Below are positions 1 through 6,666 of a DNA stretch of 11,509 nucleotides, one piece after another (the first letter of the stretch is position 1; every line of letters begins with the position of its first letter). The notes below the pieces were generated by a model, which did no database searches, was not told the DNA's origin, and saw only the letters and a list, made by a program, of their open reading frames with translations. Both the position numbers and the translations under genes were made by a program. The stretch comes from JACCRE01 sp049790855 (lineage in GTDB: Bacteria > Planctomycetota > Planctomycetia > Planctomycetales > Planctomycetaceae): the NCBI GenBank assembly GCA_049790855.1, contig JBAQZJ010000149.1, positions 1-11,509 of the forward strand. Reading direction: 5' to 3'.

Positions 1-10
1 CGCATGCACA

Positions 11-126
11 CCGCCCCGACCGGGGCGGCCCGGTCTGACGGCGTTGCCCAACGTTTCTTCACGCCGAGCCTTCGGCTCGGCCAGAGTCGGGCCTCGACGG
101 CCCGAGTGCATGCGAGACGCATGCAC
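11..126. repeat. Cluster of five small perfect hairpins
   Basis: Five perfect inverted repeats follow one another. They are 11-28 (8-bp arms CCGCCCCG/CGGGGCGG, 2-nt gap), 42-53 (CGTTG/CAACG), 63-81 (GCCGAGCC/GGCTCGGC, loop TTC), 87-105 (TCGGGCC/GGCCCGA, loop TCGAC) and 106-126 (GTGCATGCG/CGCATGCAC, loop AGA). The first nine bases of the window, CGCATGCAC, repeat the right arm of the last hairpin, so a matching structure may continue beyond the edge. The cluster lies just downstream of the minus-strand Nudix gene. It could terminate or stabilise that transcript, or be part of a dispersed palindromic repeat. No T-tract for a classical terminator is visible. The inverted repeats are seen directly; the role is inference. 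Confidence 0.6.
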
Positions 127-170
127 CACAATCGAAGCGCACGACCGTCTCGTCAACGCTCGATCGTCGC

Positions 171-560
171 TCAGCTTGAATCGTCTGTCAAAAGAGTGAC
201 GACCGTCGCGTTCGCCTCGGGAAACCGAAGCGACGCCAGCTCGGCCCGCGGTACCCACTGGAATGGCGACGACGGTTCATCAGCCACATCGACCAGCATA
301 CAAAGCCAGAAGTGCAGCTCGACCGGCCCGTGCGGGTAGCTCCATTCGATGCGGTCGAACAGTCGCGTCGGTTCGACGACGAGACTCGCCTCCTCGAGGC
401 ACTCGCGGGCGGCGCAGACTTCCGGCGGCTCGCCCCTCTCGCACTTCCCACCGGGGAACTCGGCATAGCCGGCGAGGGGAACGCCTGCGGGCCGGATGCC
501 GACGAGATATCGTCCCTCGTGTTCGACGACGGCAATGCCGATCGTGGTGCGTGCAGTCAC
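171..560 (-). CDS. Nudix hydrolase (MutT-like), 129 aa
   Basis: Small single-domain Nudix protein, expected to hydrolyse a nucleoside diphosphate linked to another group (NTP, NDP-sugar or similar) using divalent metal. The Nudix box is readable at about residues 38-60: G-x5-E-x7-R-E-C-L-E-E-A-S-L. This matches GX5EX7REUXEEXGU except that Ser replaces the usual last Gly and Cys sits at a hydrophobic position. The N-terminal strand TIGIAVVEHEGRYLVGIRP and the FPGGKC segment before the box are typical of MutT-like members. The GTG start at 560-558 was chosen because it overlaps the TGA of the upstream propeller gene as GTGA, a usual arrangement for translational coupling, and because it gives normal family length. 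A longer in-frame reading runs back inside the upstream gene and is rejected. The substrate cannot be told from sequence. The G-to-S change may mark a subfamily but leaves the metal-binding RE and EE residues intact. Confidence 0.88.
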   Translation of the reverse strand: MTARTTIGIAVVEHEGRYLVGIRPAGVPLAGYAEFPGGKCERGEPPEVCAARECLEEASLVVEPTRLFDRIEWSYPHGPVELHFWLCMLVDVADEPSSPFQWVPRAELASLRFPEANATVVTLLTDDSS

Positions 561-1525
561 GGCTGCTCGTCCGCGGGCGCCCATTCCAGCCGGGTCATGC
601 GGATGCCGTCGAGACCGGGGTTGAGCGCGGCGAGATACCACTTGCCTTCGTGCTCGATCAATTCGGGAGCGGCGATCGGGAGGCCTCCGACGAGCTTCGA
701 GTCGTCCTCGAGGCCGAAGTTGAGCGGGTCGTCCGAGCGATAGACGAGAGACTGGGCCTTCTCGCCGTATTTCTGCGTGCGGAACAGGTAATAGAAGTCG
801 CCGACCCGGACGACATGCGGACATTCGGCCGAGAAGGGATTCGTGCCCGCCTTCCCGCCGAACGCGACGATCGTCGAGTCGCTCCACTCTTTCAGATCGC
901 CCTGCGACTGCCGGCAGTAGACGGCCCCTTTGCCTTTTGGATACGCCGTGTAATAGCAGTAGAGTTCGTCACCGACCGGCAGTGCGTGCGCATCACGACT
1001 GTTCGCGCCGGGTTCCTCGCTAAACAGTCCGACGGTGCCGGCGCGGTTGCGGCGTCGCTCGAACGTCTTGCCGTCGTCGCTCGTCGCCAGTGCGATGTGC
1101 TGCCACTCGCCATAGAACATCACGTAGCGATCGTTCCAGCGAATGACGTGCGGTGCCTGCAAGCCGCCGGCGGTCTCGCCGACGTTCGGATCGGCCTGCA
1201 TCTTGATGCCGACGGGCGTCCAGTCGCGATCGGTGAGCGACTTCGCCTCCCAGCCGTAGAACAGCCGCGTCTTGCCGCCGCATTTCGTGCCGCGAATGCA
1301 CGACCAGAGCTGCCAGGTTCCGTCGGCCGCCTGCCAGACGGCGAAGTCGACCGGTTGCTGTTTCTCGCCGGTCAATTCGCCGAGGTCGGGCTGGCCGGCG
1401 ATGGGCCACCAGTCGCCGGTGAGGCGGGGGGCGAGGGGTTCGTCCGACCTCGGTTCGGCTGCCAATACCGAAGGACCGAGGGCGAGCGTCAGCAGGACAC
1501 ACAGTGAAGCGAGGCGGGCCATCAT
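557..1525 (-). CDS. Secreted five-bladed beta-propeller protein, GH43/GH32-like, 322 aa
   Basis: Probable exported glycoside hydrolase-like protein. Residues 1-23 form a signal peptide (hydrophobic run LASLCVLLTLALG, cleavage near VLAA/EP). The rest shows repeating blade motifs ending in aromatic strands: about 60-74 (DFAVWQAADGTWQLW), 124-141 (APHVIRWNDRYVMFYGEW), 178-195 (DAHALPVGDELYCYYTAY), 233-250 (AECPHVVRVGDFYYLFRT) and 285-301 (AAPELIEHEGKWYLAAL). This is the pattern of five-bladed GH43/GH32/GH62-type propellers. Asp60, Asp178 and Glu234 sit where the family's catalytic acids usually lie; the usual EGP motif reads ECP here. Substrate is unknown. It could also be a non-catalytic relative, which are common in planctomycetes. 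The start is an ATG-ATG pair without a clear Shine-Dalgarno sequence. It lies 54 nt after the small membrane-protein gene and overlaps the Nudix gene by 4 nt, so it is probably cotranscribed with both. Confidence 0.8.
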   Translation of the reverse strand: MMARLASLCVLLTLALGPSVLAAEPRSDEPLAPRLTGDWWPIAGQPDLGELTGEKQQPVDFAVWQAADGTWQLWSCIRGTKCGGKTRLFYGWEAKSLTDRDWTPVGIKMQADPNVGETAGGLQAPHVIRWNDRYVMFYGEWQHIALATSDDGKTFERRRNRAGTVGLFSEEPGANSRDAHALPVGDELYCYYTAYPKGKGAVYCRQSQGDLKEWSDSTIVAFGGKAGTNPFSAECPHVVRVGDFYYLFRTQKYGEKAQSLVYRSDDPLNFGLEDDSKLVGGLPIAAPELIEHEGKWYLAALNPGLDGIRMTRLEWAPADEQP

Positions 1526-1579
1526 GTCGTGCCGTTCGAGGATGGAGGGGGCGCTCGACTGATTTGGCGCGGCGGATCG

Positions 1580-1912
1580 TCAGAGTTGGACACTCAGCGT
1601 GTTCACGCCGATCGTCACGAGAATCGTGTAGGTCTCCAGCCCGTACAGCCCCGTTGCGATGACGACGGCGACCCGCAAGACAATCGGACCACGGACAGAC
1701 AAGCCGCCATATGTGGAGCCGGCCAACGCCAGTGCCATGTTCAGGAAAAAGATCGTGAGCATCAGCGCCGACCCGAACAGCATATGGTAGTTGGCCGCAC
1801 CGAACGAGAGCGTCACTGCCGTGGCAAGCCAGGGCGACGCAAGAACCAGCGTCGCCGGCAGCCAGACCCGCCGCCACGACGGGCGATCATCGCTGAGAAG
1901 GGGGCTGGTCAC
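1580..1912 (-). CDS. Small integral membrane protein, unknown function, 110 aa
   Basis: I do not recognise a family. The protein has a short charged N-terminus (MTSPLLSDDRPSWRR) followed by three hydrophobic segments at about residues 16-37, 43-69 and 75-103, the second containing ALMLTIFFLNMALALAG. Predicted location is the inner membrane. The start is GTG at 1912-1910. An ATG inside the second hydrophobic segment would remove the first helix and is less likely. It lies 58 nt downstream of fabI and 54 nt upstream of the propeller gene on the same strand, consistent with an operon. The hydrophobic pattern is strong and would be unlikely by chance in a shadow frame, but no functional residue stands out. 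Confidence 0.62.
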   Translation of the reverse strand: MTSPLLSDDRPSWRRVWLPATLVLASPWLATAVTLSFGAANYHMLFGSALMLTIFFLNMALALAGSTYGGLSVRGPIVLRVAVVIATGLYGLETYTILVTIGVNTLSVQL

Positions 1913-1970
1913 GGTTGCGGCTCGCTGATCGGAATCGGACGCACCGGAGGGCTGACGCCCGCCGCTCGCC

Positions 1971-2783
1971 TTACGATTGTTCGGCTACGTCGGCGGGCGG
2001 GGCGCCCATGATGTGATAGCCCGCGTCGACGTGCAGGTTTTCGCCGGTGATGCCGCTGGCGGCATTCGACAGCAGGAACATGCCCGCCTGGCCGACTTCC
2101 TCGAAGGTGATGTTTCGCCGCAGCGGGCTGAAGGTCTCGTAGAGCTTCTGCATCGACTGGAAGTCGCCGACGGCGCTGGCGGCGAGCGTTCGCAGCGGCC
2201 CGGCGGAGATCGCGTTGACGCGGATGCCCTGCGGGCCGAACTCGTGGGCGACGTACTCGACCGTGCTTTCGAGGGCGGCTTTGCAAAGGCCCATCAGGTT
2301 GTAGCCGGGAATCACCTTCTCGCCGCCGAGGTAGGTCATCGCGAGGATGCTGCCGCCGTTCGGCATCAGGTCTTTGGCCCGGCGGGCGAGGGAGATCAGG
2401 CTGAAGGCGCTGATCTCCATGCTCATGGAAAAGCCTTTGCGGCTTACCCTGTGGACGGGGCACTTGATATCTTCGATCGGCGCGTAGGCCATGCTGTGCA
2501 CGACGAAGTCGATCGTGCCGAACTTCTCCTTCGCTTCGGCGAAGACGGCGTCGATCTGCTCGTCGTTCTGGATGTCGCAGGGGGCGAGAAACGCGGGATC
2601 CCAGCCGCCGACGACCTGCTTGAGCCGGTTCGCGGCTTTCGGCCGGGCCGGGTCGGCGTCGGGCAGGTGCGTGAAGGCCATTTTCGCGCCTTCGGCATGG
2701 CAGGCGGCGGAGATCGCCGCGGCGATGCTTCGTTCGTTCGCGATACCGAACACGAGTCCCTTCTTGCCGTCCATCCGTCCCAT
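1971..2783 (-). CDS. fabI: Enoyl-[acyl-carrier-protein] reductase (NADH), FabI, 270 aa
   Basis: Catalyses the last reduction of each fatty-acid elongation cycle, trans-2-enoyl-ACP to acyl-ACP, using NADH in the cytoplasm. It has the short-chain dehydrogenase fold in FabI form. The N-terminal nucleotide site GLVFGIANERSIAAAIS is at about residues 9-25. The adenine-side Asp in the PCD motif is D70. The FabI-type active site has Tyr151, Tyr161 and Lys168 (YLGGEKVIPGYNLMGLCK), that is Y-x9-Y-x6-K, as in E. coli FabI. The segment RVNAISAGPLRTLAAS and the C-terminal GENLHVDAGYHIMG are also diagnostic. Length matches the family. The ATG at 2783 is supported by a strong GGGAGG site 5 nt upstream; the in-frame reading further upstream has no homology-like content. 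It is probably the first gene of the minus-strand group and lies divergent from the cardiolipin synthase gene. No key residue is missing. Confidence 0.96.
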   Translation of the reverse strand: MGRMDGKKGLVFGIANERSIAAAISAACHAEGAKMAFTHLPDADPARPKAANRLKQVVGGWDPAFLAPCDIQNDEQIDAVFAEAKEKFGTIDFVVHSMAYAPIEDIKCPVHRVSRKGFSMSMEISAFSLISLARRAKDLMPNGGSILAMTYLGGEKVIPGYNLMGLCKAALESTVEYVAHEFGPQGIRVNAISAGPLRTLAASAVGDFQSMQKLYETFSPLRRNITFEEVGQAGMFLLSNAASGITGENLHVDAGYHIMGAPPADVAEQS

Positions 2784-2788
2784 GATCG

Positions 2789-2794
2789 CCTCCC
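2789..2794 (-). promoter_or_regulatory. Ribosome binding site of fabI
   Basis: GGGAGG on the minus strand, 5 nt before the ATG at 2783. It decides the start: the open frame continues 58 codons further upstream, but only this ATG has a strong Shine-Dalgarno sequence and gives the standard FabI N-terminus. Confidence 0.8.
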
Positions 2795-2980
2795 GAGAGA
2801 TCCGTAATAGTTGTCGCCGGAAGATACCGTGCCCGTCGATGACCCGCAACGACGCCGTTCGCGGTAAGATCGGGGGCCAGATCCGAAATCCCATGCCCGA
2901 ACTTCGAAGCGAGCACGAAAGGGCGACACTCAAAATGAACTTCACCATGACCCACACTCCCGATCAACAGCGATGATCTT

Positions 2981-3063
2981 GAACCACAAAGGCACGAAGG
3001 GCACGAAGACCGGGGACGGAAGCAGCGTCTTTCCTCTTTGTGCCCTTCGTGCCTTTGTGGTTC
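2981..3063. repeat. Long palindromic repeat, 29-bp stem with 25-nt loop
   Basis: The left arm 2981-3009 and right arm 3035-3063 are inverted repeats with a single mismatch (G3005 opposite T3039, a G-U pair in RNA). The arm contains GCACGAAG twice at 9-nt spacing, so the stem is itself internally periodic. It lies between two divergent genes, which argues against a simple terminator. The arms produce low-complexity peptides such as KGTKGTK or VPFVPLW when read through, which explains several spurious frames here. It looks like a dispersed extragenic palindrome of the kind common in planctomycete genomes; that link is from memory and not checked. Confidence 0.85.
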
Positions 3064-3115
3064 GTTCTCGCTGAGGACCGAGTCCAAGTTTGAGTTTTAT
3101 GCTTCGAACCGCCGC

Positions 3116-4567
3116 ATGCCTGCCCTCTCCTTCCTCGCCGATCTCTCGTTCTGGGCCACGGCCCTCGTTCTGCTGTATCCGCTGACGTGGCTGCTCATTC
3201 CGTGGGTGCTCTTGAAGCGGGTCGTGCACCCCTCCGCTCGAATCGCGTGGGTGTTCACCATCGTCTTTCTGCCATACGTCGGCGCTGTGCTGGCGCTGGT
3301 GCTCGGCGTCAACCGCATCAGGCGGGGAGAAAGCGCACGCCAGAGGGCGGCACGGGAACTCAGCGAACATCTGCCCCCGCCGCAAATGGTGGTCGAGCCG
3401 CCCGCATCGACCCATGCGCGATTGCAAAAGCTGAGCCGGTTGTCGAAAGACCTGACGGGCGAATCGCTCGTCGGCGGAAACAGCGTGACGATTCTGGAAC
3501 GCACCTCCGAGGCGTTCCGGCGACTCGAAGCCGGCATGCGATCGGCGAAGGAGTCGCTGCACGTCGCGTTCTACATCTGGCGGAGCGACAAGATCGGCAC
3601 GCGGCTCCGCGACGTGATGATCGACAAGGCTCGCGAGGGCGTCACCGTTCGGTTCCTGTACGATGGCATCGGCTCGATGTCGATGTCGCGAAAGTTCGTT
3701 CGGCAAATGAAGGCGGCCGGCGTGATCGTCGCCCCGTTCGCCGCGGGACAGAGCTTTCGGGATCGCTGGAGCATCAACCTTCGCAGTCACCGGAAGATCG
3801 TCGTCGCCGACGGCGACGTCGGTTTCACCGGCGGAATGAACGTCGGCGACGAGTATCTCGGCCGCGATCCCAAGTATGGTTTCTGGCGCGACACCTTCGT
3901 CGAAATCACAGGCCCGGCGGCAGCGCGGTTGCAGGTCGTGTTCGCCCGCGACTGGTATCACGCGACCGGCGAGGCACTCACCGAGCCGATTCTTTACCGA
4001 ACCGACCTCTTTCCGGGCGACACGGCAGTCCAGACACTTTCCGGCGGACCGGACGACGTCGTGCCGGTGTTCTGGACGTTATTCTTCGCAGCCGTCACGG
4101 CCGCAAAACAGGAAGTGACGCTCGCGACCGGCTATTTTGTTCCGCCCGACCATCTGTTGATGGCGATGATGACCGCGGCGCGTCAGGGCGTGAAGGTTCG
4201 CTTGATCACGGCCGGCAAAAACACCTACACGCATACCCTGTGGGCCGGCCGCGCGTATTACGCCTACCTGCTGAACGCTGGGGTCGAGGTTTACGAGTAT
4301 CGTCGCGGCCTGTTCCACGCGAAGACGGCGGTCGTCGACGACTTGTGGTGGTTCGTCGGCACGCCGAATCTCGACATGCGAAGTCTGATGCTCAACTTCG
4401 AGGACGGCGTCGCCGGCTTCGACGCCGCGATCGCCGCGGAACTGAACCGGCAGTTCGAGACCGACGTCGACCACTCGCAGCGAATCGACAAGAACGAATG
4501 GAGCAAACGCGGCGTTCGCCACCGCCTCGCCGAAGAAACCTGCCGGCTGCTGGCGCCGGTGTTGTGA
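3116..4567 (+). CDS. cls: Cardiolipin synthase, phospholipase D family, 483 aa
   Basis: Membrane enzyme expected to join two phosphatidylglycerols into cardiolipin and glycerol. Two transmembrane helices lie near the N-terminus (about residues 10-33 and 43-66), corresponding to the PLDc_N domain of ClsA-type enzymes. Two HKD phospholipase D motifs follow. The first is SHRKIVVADGDVGFTGGMN with His225, Lys227 and Asp232. The second is FHAKTAVVDDLWWFVGTPN with His401, Lys403 and Asp408. Both are complete, and the length of 483 aa is typical. The segment NVGDEYLGRDPKYGFWRDT after motif 1 is also typical of bacterial cardiolipin synthases. The ATG at 3116 was chosen over the earlier in-frame start at 3038, which lies inside the palindromic repeat arm. 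No clear Shine-Dalgarno sequence is visible. Divergent from fabI, another lipid gene. A different phosphatidyl transfer activity is possible but less likely. Confidence 0.93.
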   Translation: MPALSFLADLSFWATALVLLYPLTWLLIPWVLLKRVVHPSARIAWVFTIVFLPYVGAVLALVLGVNRIRRGESARQRAARELSEHLPPPQMVVEPPASTHARLQKLSRLSKDLTGESLVGGNSVTILERTSEAFRRLEAGMRSAKESLHVAFYIWRSDKIGTRLRDVMIDKAREGVTVRFLYDGIGSMSMSRKFVRQMKAAGVIVAPFAAGQSFRDRWSINLRSHRKIVVADGDVGFTGGMNVGDEYLGRDPKYGFWRDTFVEITGPAAARLQVVFARDWYHATGEALTEPILYRTDLFPGDTAVQTLSGGPDDVVPVFWTLFFAAVTAAKQEVTLATGYFVPPDHLLMAMMTAARQGVKVRLITAGKNTYTHTLWAGRAYYAYLLNAGVEVYEYRRGLFHAKTAVVDDLWWFVGTPNLDMRSLMLNFEDGVAGFDAAIAAELNRQFETDVDHSQRIDKNEWSKRGVRHRLAEETCRLLAPVL

Positions 4568-4589
4568 AGGATGAGGGACGGCGGGCGGC

Positions 4590-4618
4590 GGGGCCTAAGG
4601 GCGAATGCCCGTGGCCCC
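4590..4618. terminator. Bidirectional terminator-like hairpin between convergent genes
   Basis: GGGGCC (4590-4595) pairs with GGCCCC (4613-4618), and the inner GGGC (4599-4602) pairs with GCCC (4607-4610) around a GAAT loop, with a small internal loop TAA/GT. It sits in the 63-bp gap between the 3' ends of the cardiolipin synthase gene and the minus-strand gene at 4631. No T-run follows on either side, so Rho-independent action is uncertain. Confidence 0.5.
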
Positions 4619-4630
4619 GAGGGGACCGCC

Positions 4631-5320
4631 TCAATCCAGCTTGATGTACGCGTATTGCTGGCCGTCGTCTGAATCGCCCTGAAGACCTTGCTGGGCAGCG
4701 ATTCGTGCGATCGCTTTCAGTGTCTTGCTGCGCGCTGATGGTTCTTGCGGCAACTCGACGACGAGGTGGCCGGTGTTCTCGTTGCCGTCGACTTCGACGT
4801 CGATCTCGCAGGCGAACACCTTCGGGCAGTCAAGGGACGTGAACCTCTGGACGAGCCGCCGACTCCCGGCCGGGTTTCGTTCCCCGAGCGTGTGATTCTT
4901 CGAGCGCACCCACTCGACTGCGTCGGCACACTTTCCGCGACTCATGAGTTTCAGGCAGAACTCGTCGATCGCACGGCCGCGTTCGGGATCGGGGACGTGC
5001 GTCTTTCGCTCGGTCGCGCTCCGTCGCTTCTCTTGCGCTATCCCGCGAAGCAGGTCGGCCCCGAAGTCCTCCACCGCACCGTCAGCGGCGGGCATGTCGG
5101 GATATGCCAGCCTCGCCTTCTCGTAGGTCGGGCGCCCTACTGCCCGACGCTTCTTAAAATACATCTCAGACGACTTCACTCCTGCGGTGAAGTACATCGT
5201 AATTCCGATATCAAGCAGTCCATGTGAATGGCTCTCCTCGGCGAGCTTGCCGTCGCCGTCGTACCGCCGGATAACAAGCTTCCCGGTTGGAAACTGTTCC
5301 TTTTCGCATTTCGGTTCCAT
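4631..5320 (-). CDS. Protein of unknown function with MORN/YwqK-like N-terminal half, 229 aa
   Basis: I do not recognise the family with confidence. The N-terminal part (about residues 12-65) reads TGKLVIRRYDGDGKLAEES, then DIGITMYFTAGVKSSEMYFK and AVGRPTYEKAR. The spacing of G-K, aromatic and E-x-Y/F residues resembles the MORN_2/YwqK repeat style; this is inference. A charged central region (about 75-165) contains KRRSATERK. The C-terminal part (about 165-229) looks like alternating strands and a helix (VFACEIDVEVDGNENTGHLVVEL). There is no signal peptide or membrane helix, so it is probably cytoplasmic. The ATG at 5320 follows GAGAG about 8 nt upstream. The first part of the gene has lower G+C (about 47-50% in two 60-nt blocks I counted, 5161-5220 and 5281-5340) than the neighbours, which may mean recent acquisition. 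It lies 93 nt downstream of the exported-protein gene on the same strand. Confidence 0.68.
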   Translation of the reverse strand: MEPKCEKEQFPTGKLVIRRYDGDGKLAEESHSHGLLDIGITMYFTAGVKSSEMYFKKRRAVGRPTYEKARLAYPDMPAADGAVEDFGADLLRGIAQEKRRSATERKTHVPDPERGRAIDEFCLKLMSRGKCADAVEWVRSKNHTLGERNPAGSRRLVQRFTSLDCPKVFACEIDVEVDGNENTGHLVVELPQEPSARSKTLKAIARIAAQQGLQGDSDDGQQYAYIKLD

Positions 5321-5413
5321 TGTCTTCACTCTCGGTTGCCCAAGATGCGCTCGTCCGACGCGCTCCCGAATGGTCGCGGCTAAACATTTCCTGACTCCTG
5401 ACCTCCTCATTCA

Positions 5414-6385
5414 TCAATACCAGAACGCGATACCGTTCACCCAGCCGTCGAGGTGTTCGTCGCCGAGCTTGTACGACTCGTAGCCGGTGTAGATTTCACA
5501 GAGTTTGAACGTCAGTCCGAAGGCGAGGCGGTAGCGAAGCAGTTTGTCGCTGTCGACCTGTCCCCAGTCGATTTCGCCGGTGACCATCGCCCGCCAGAGC
5601 AGGTAGACGTCGATGCCGTGGGTGATGTTGTAGCCGCTGCGGAAGTCGCCGTCATCGACGGTCCACGCCATGCCGGCCCCGCTGCGAAGCTTGAACCGCG
5701 GATGAGGCGGAAAGCTGTAGAGCAGGTTGAGATCGCCCGTCCAAAGCGGTTCGCTGCCGAGACCGGCGACGGGCCGCTGCCAGTAATTGGCCTCGGTATC
5801 GACTCCGACGCCGTTCCAGACTTGCGTGAGCGCCTGGATGCCGACCCGCTCGGTCTCGTCGAAGTCGGTCAGCCAGTCGGCACGCAGTCGTCCCTTCGTG
5901 CCGGTCACAGCACGCAACAGGGAGGTGTTCTCGATCGCGACATCGCCGGTGGCGAGCGGCAGCAGGTCGATGCCGGGCGACTGGGCGCGAACGACCGGGG
6001 GCAGGCGGGCTTCGACGGAGGGGGAGCGGGCGAAGGAGAGAGGGGGAGACGGGAGAGGGGGAGAAGGGGGGACAGAAAATGGCACGTCGGCGGTGGCAGA
6101 GTGACTGGGGCGGAATGCCTCGACTGGTGAAGAACTGAGAGTGTCGATCGAGAACGCCGATTGTTCCGGCCATGCAGCATCGAAACACGGTGCCGGCGGG
6201 CAGGCGACTTCGATCGGTTGCGTCGCTTCGTCGATGCCTTCGACCTCGACGACCGGCGACAACCCGGCCGCCTCGTCCGGCGGGACGAGCGTCGGCTCCG
6301 CGGCAGTGACCGCGGCGGCAAGGCAGACGATCAGGCCGGCCGACACCCGGAACGGGGCGGTCCGACGGCGACGGCGAAATGACAT
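5414..6385 (-). CDS. Exported protein with proline-rich linker and outer-membrane-like C-terminal half, 323 aa
   Basis: No named family recognised. Residues 1-29 form a signal peptide with an Arg-rich start (MSFRRRRRTAPFR) and hydrophobic core (SAGLIVCLAAAVTA), cleavage near TAA/EP. Residues 30-140 are low-complexity and Pro/Ser-rich, including VPPSPPLPSPPLSFARSPS at 105-123. From about 165 to the end the sequence alternates polar and hydrophobic/aromatic residues (GDLNLLYSFPPHPRFKLRSG, GIDVYLLWRAMVTGEIDWG, YRLAFGLTFKLCEIYTGYES) and finishes FWY, a terminal aromatic as in outer-membrane beta-barrels. Suggested location: periplasm or outer membrane. The ATG at 6385 was chosen because it directly precedes the signal peptide; the open frame extends 60 codons further upstream without signal-like content. 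The linker is encoded by the G-rich tract at 6020-6071. Confidence 0.75.
   Translation of the reverse strand: MSFRRRRRTAPFRVSAGLIVCLAAAVTAAEPTLVPPDEAAGLSPVVEVEGIDEATQPIEVACPPAPCFDAAWPEQSAFSIDTLSSSPVEAFRPSHSATADVPFSVPPSPPLPSPPLSFARSPSVEARLPPVVRAQSPGIDLLPLATGDVAIENTSLLRAVTGTKGRLRADWLTDFDETERVGIQALTQVWNGVGVDTEANYWQRPVAGLGSEPLWTGDLNLLYSFPPHPRFKLRSGAGMAWTVDDGDFRSGYNITHGIDVYLLWRAMVTGEIDWGQVDSDKLLRYRLAFGLTFKLCEIYTGYESYKLGDEHLDGWVNGIAFWY
6020..6071 (+). repeat. G-rich polypurine tract with G-quadruplex pattern inside a coding region
   Basis: On the plus strand four G-runs (6042-6046, 6051-6053, 6057-6061, 6066-6071) are separated by AGAC, AGA and AGAA, matching G3+N1-7. Another GGGGG run lies at 6020-6024. 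The tract is inside the exported-protein gene, where the C-rich coding strand reads as PPSPPLPSPP. It resembles the intergenic stretch 11255-11283. Whether a quadruplex forms is inference. Confidence 0.7.
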
Positions 6386-6666
6386 GGAGCCTGGAGAGGA
6401 GAGGGCCGCGAAACGTAGTCGCGCCCCCCTGCGAATGTCAATCGGGATTCGCCAGACCATCGTCGGCCGCACCGCCGGCGCCGCAAAATGAAGCGAATTT
6501 CCTTTGACGCGGCGGCTCTCATCGCCAACGCTTGTGAGGGGCGGTCGAACACATGCCGTCTGCAAAGGATTCGACGACCAGGCGATTCGGAAGGAACCGT
6601 TTGTTGTTCGGGCGATCCGCCAGCGTGGTGTGAGAGGGGCATGAACTCACAGGAGACGCGTTCGAC

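Larger units (their letters stand above)
2784..3115. other. Divergent intergenic region between fabI and cls
   Basis: 332 bp without a credible gene. It must hold the promoters for fabI (minus) and the cardiolipin synthase gene (plus), but no convincing -35/-10 pair is visible on either strand; a TATGCT at 3098-3103 lies very close to the cls start. Its main feature is the long palindrome at 2981-3063. Open frames crossing this region on both strands are extensions of neighbouring genes or readings through the palindrome. Confidence 0.6.

Noticed and set aside
263..1507. Plus-strand 414-codon open frame antisense to the Nudix and propeller genes
   Set aside because: The antisense reading has no family features, whereas the minus-strand frames show a Nudix box, signal peptide and propeller blades.
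2784..2957. N-terminal extension of FabI with a signal-like MVKFILSVALSCS
   Set aside because: FabI is cytoplasmic, the extension is not part of the family, and the ATG at 2783 has a strong GGGAGG site.
2981..3063. Palindrome as a Rho-independent terminator
   Set aside because: It lies upstream of both flanking genes (divergent), the loop is 25 nt, and no T-tract follows.
1909..3087. Long minus-strand open frame, 392 codons
   Set aside because: It runs out of frame over fabI and through the palindrome arm. The product is Arg/Pro-rich with no domain pattern, while fabI in the alternative frame has complete catalytic motifs.
3038..3115. Longer N-terminus for cardiolipin synthase
   Set aside because: The extra 26 codons are translated from the arm of the palindromic repeat and give MCPSCLCGS-type sequence unlike the family.
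2942..3961. Minus-strand 339-codon open frame opposite cls
   Set aside because: Antisense shadow; no recognisable domain, and it crosses the palindrome and the start region of cls.
3187..4644. Plus-strand 485-codon open frame over the cardiolipin synthase gene
   Set aside because: Arg-rich low-complexity shadow of cls, as is common in GC-rich DNA. The cls frame contains both HKD motifs.
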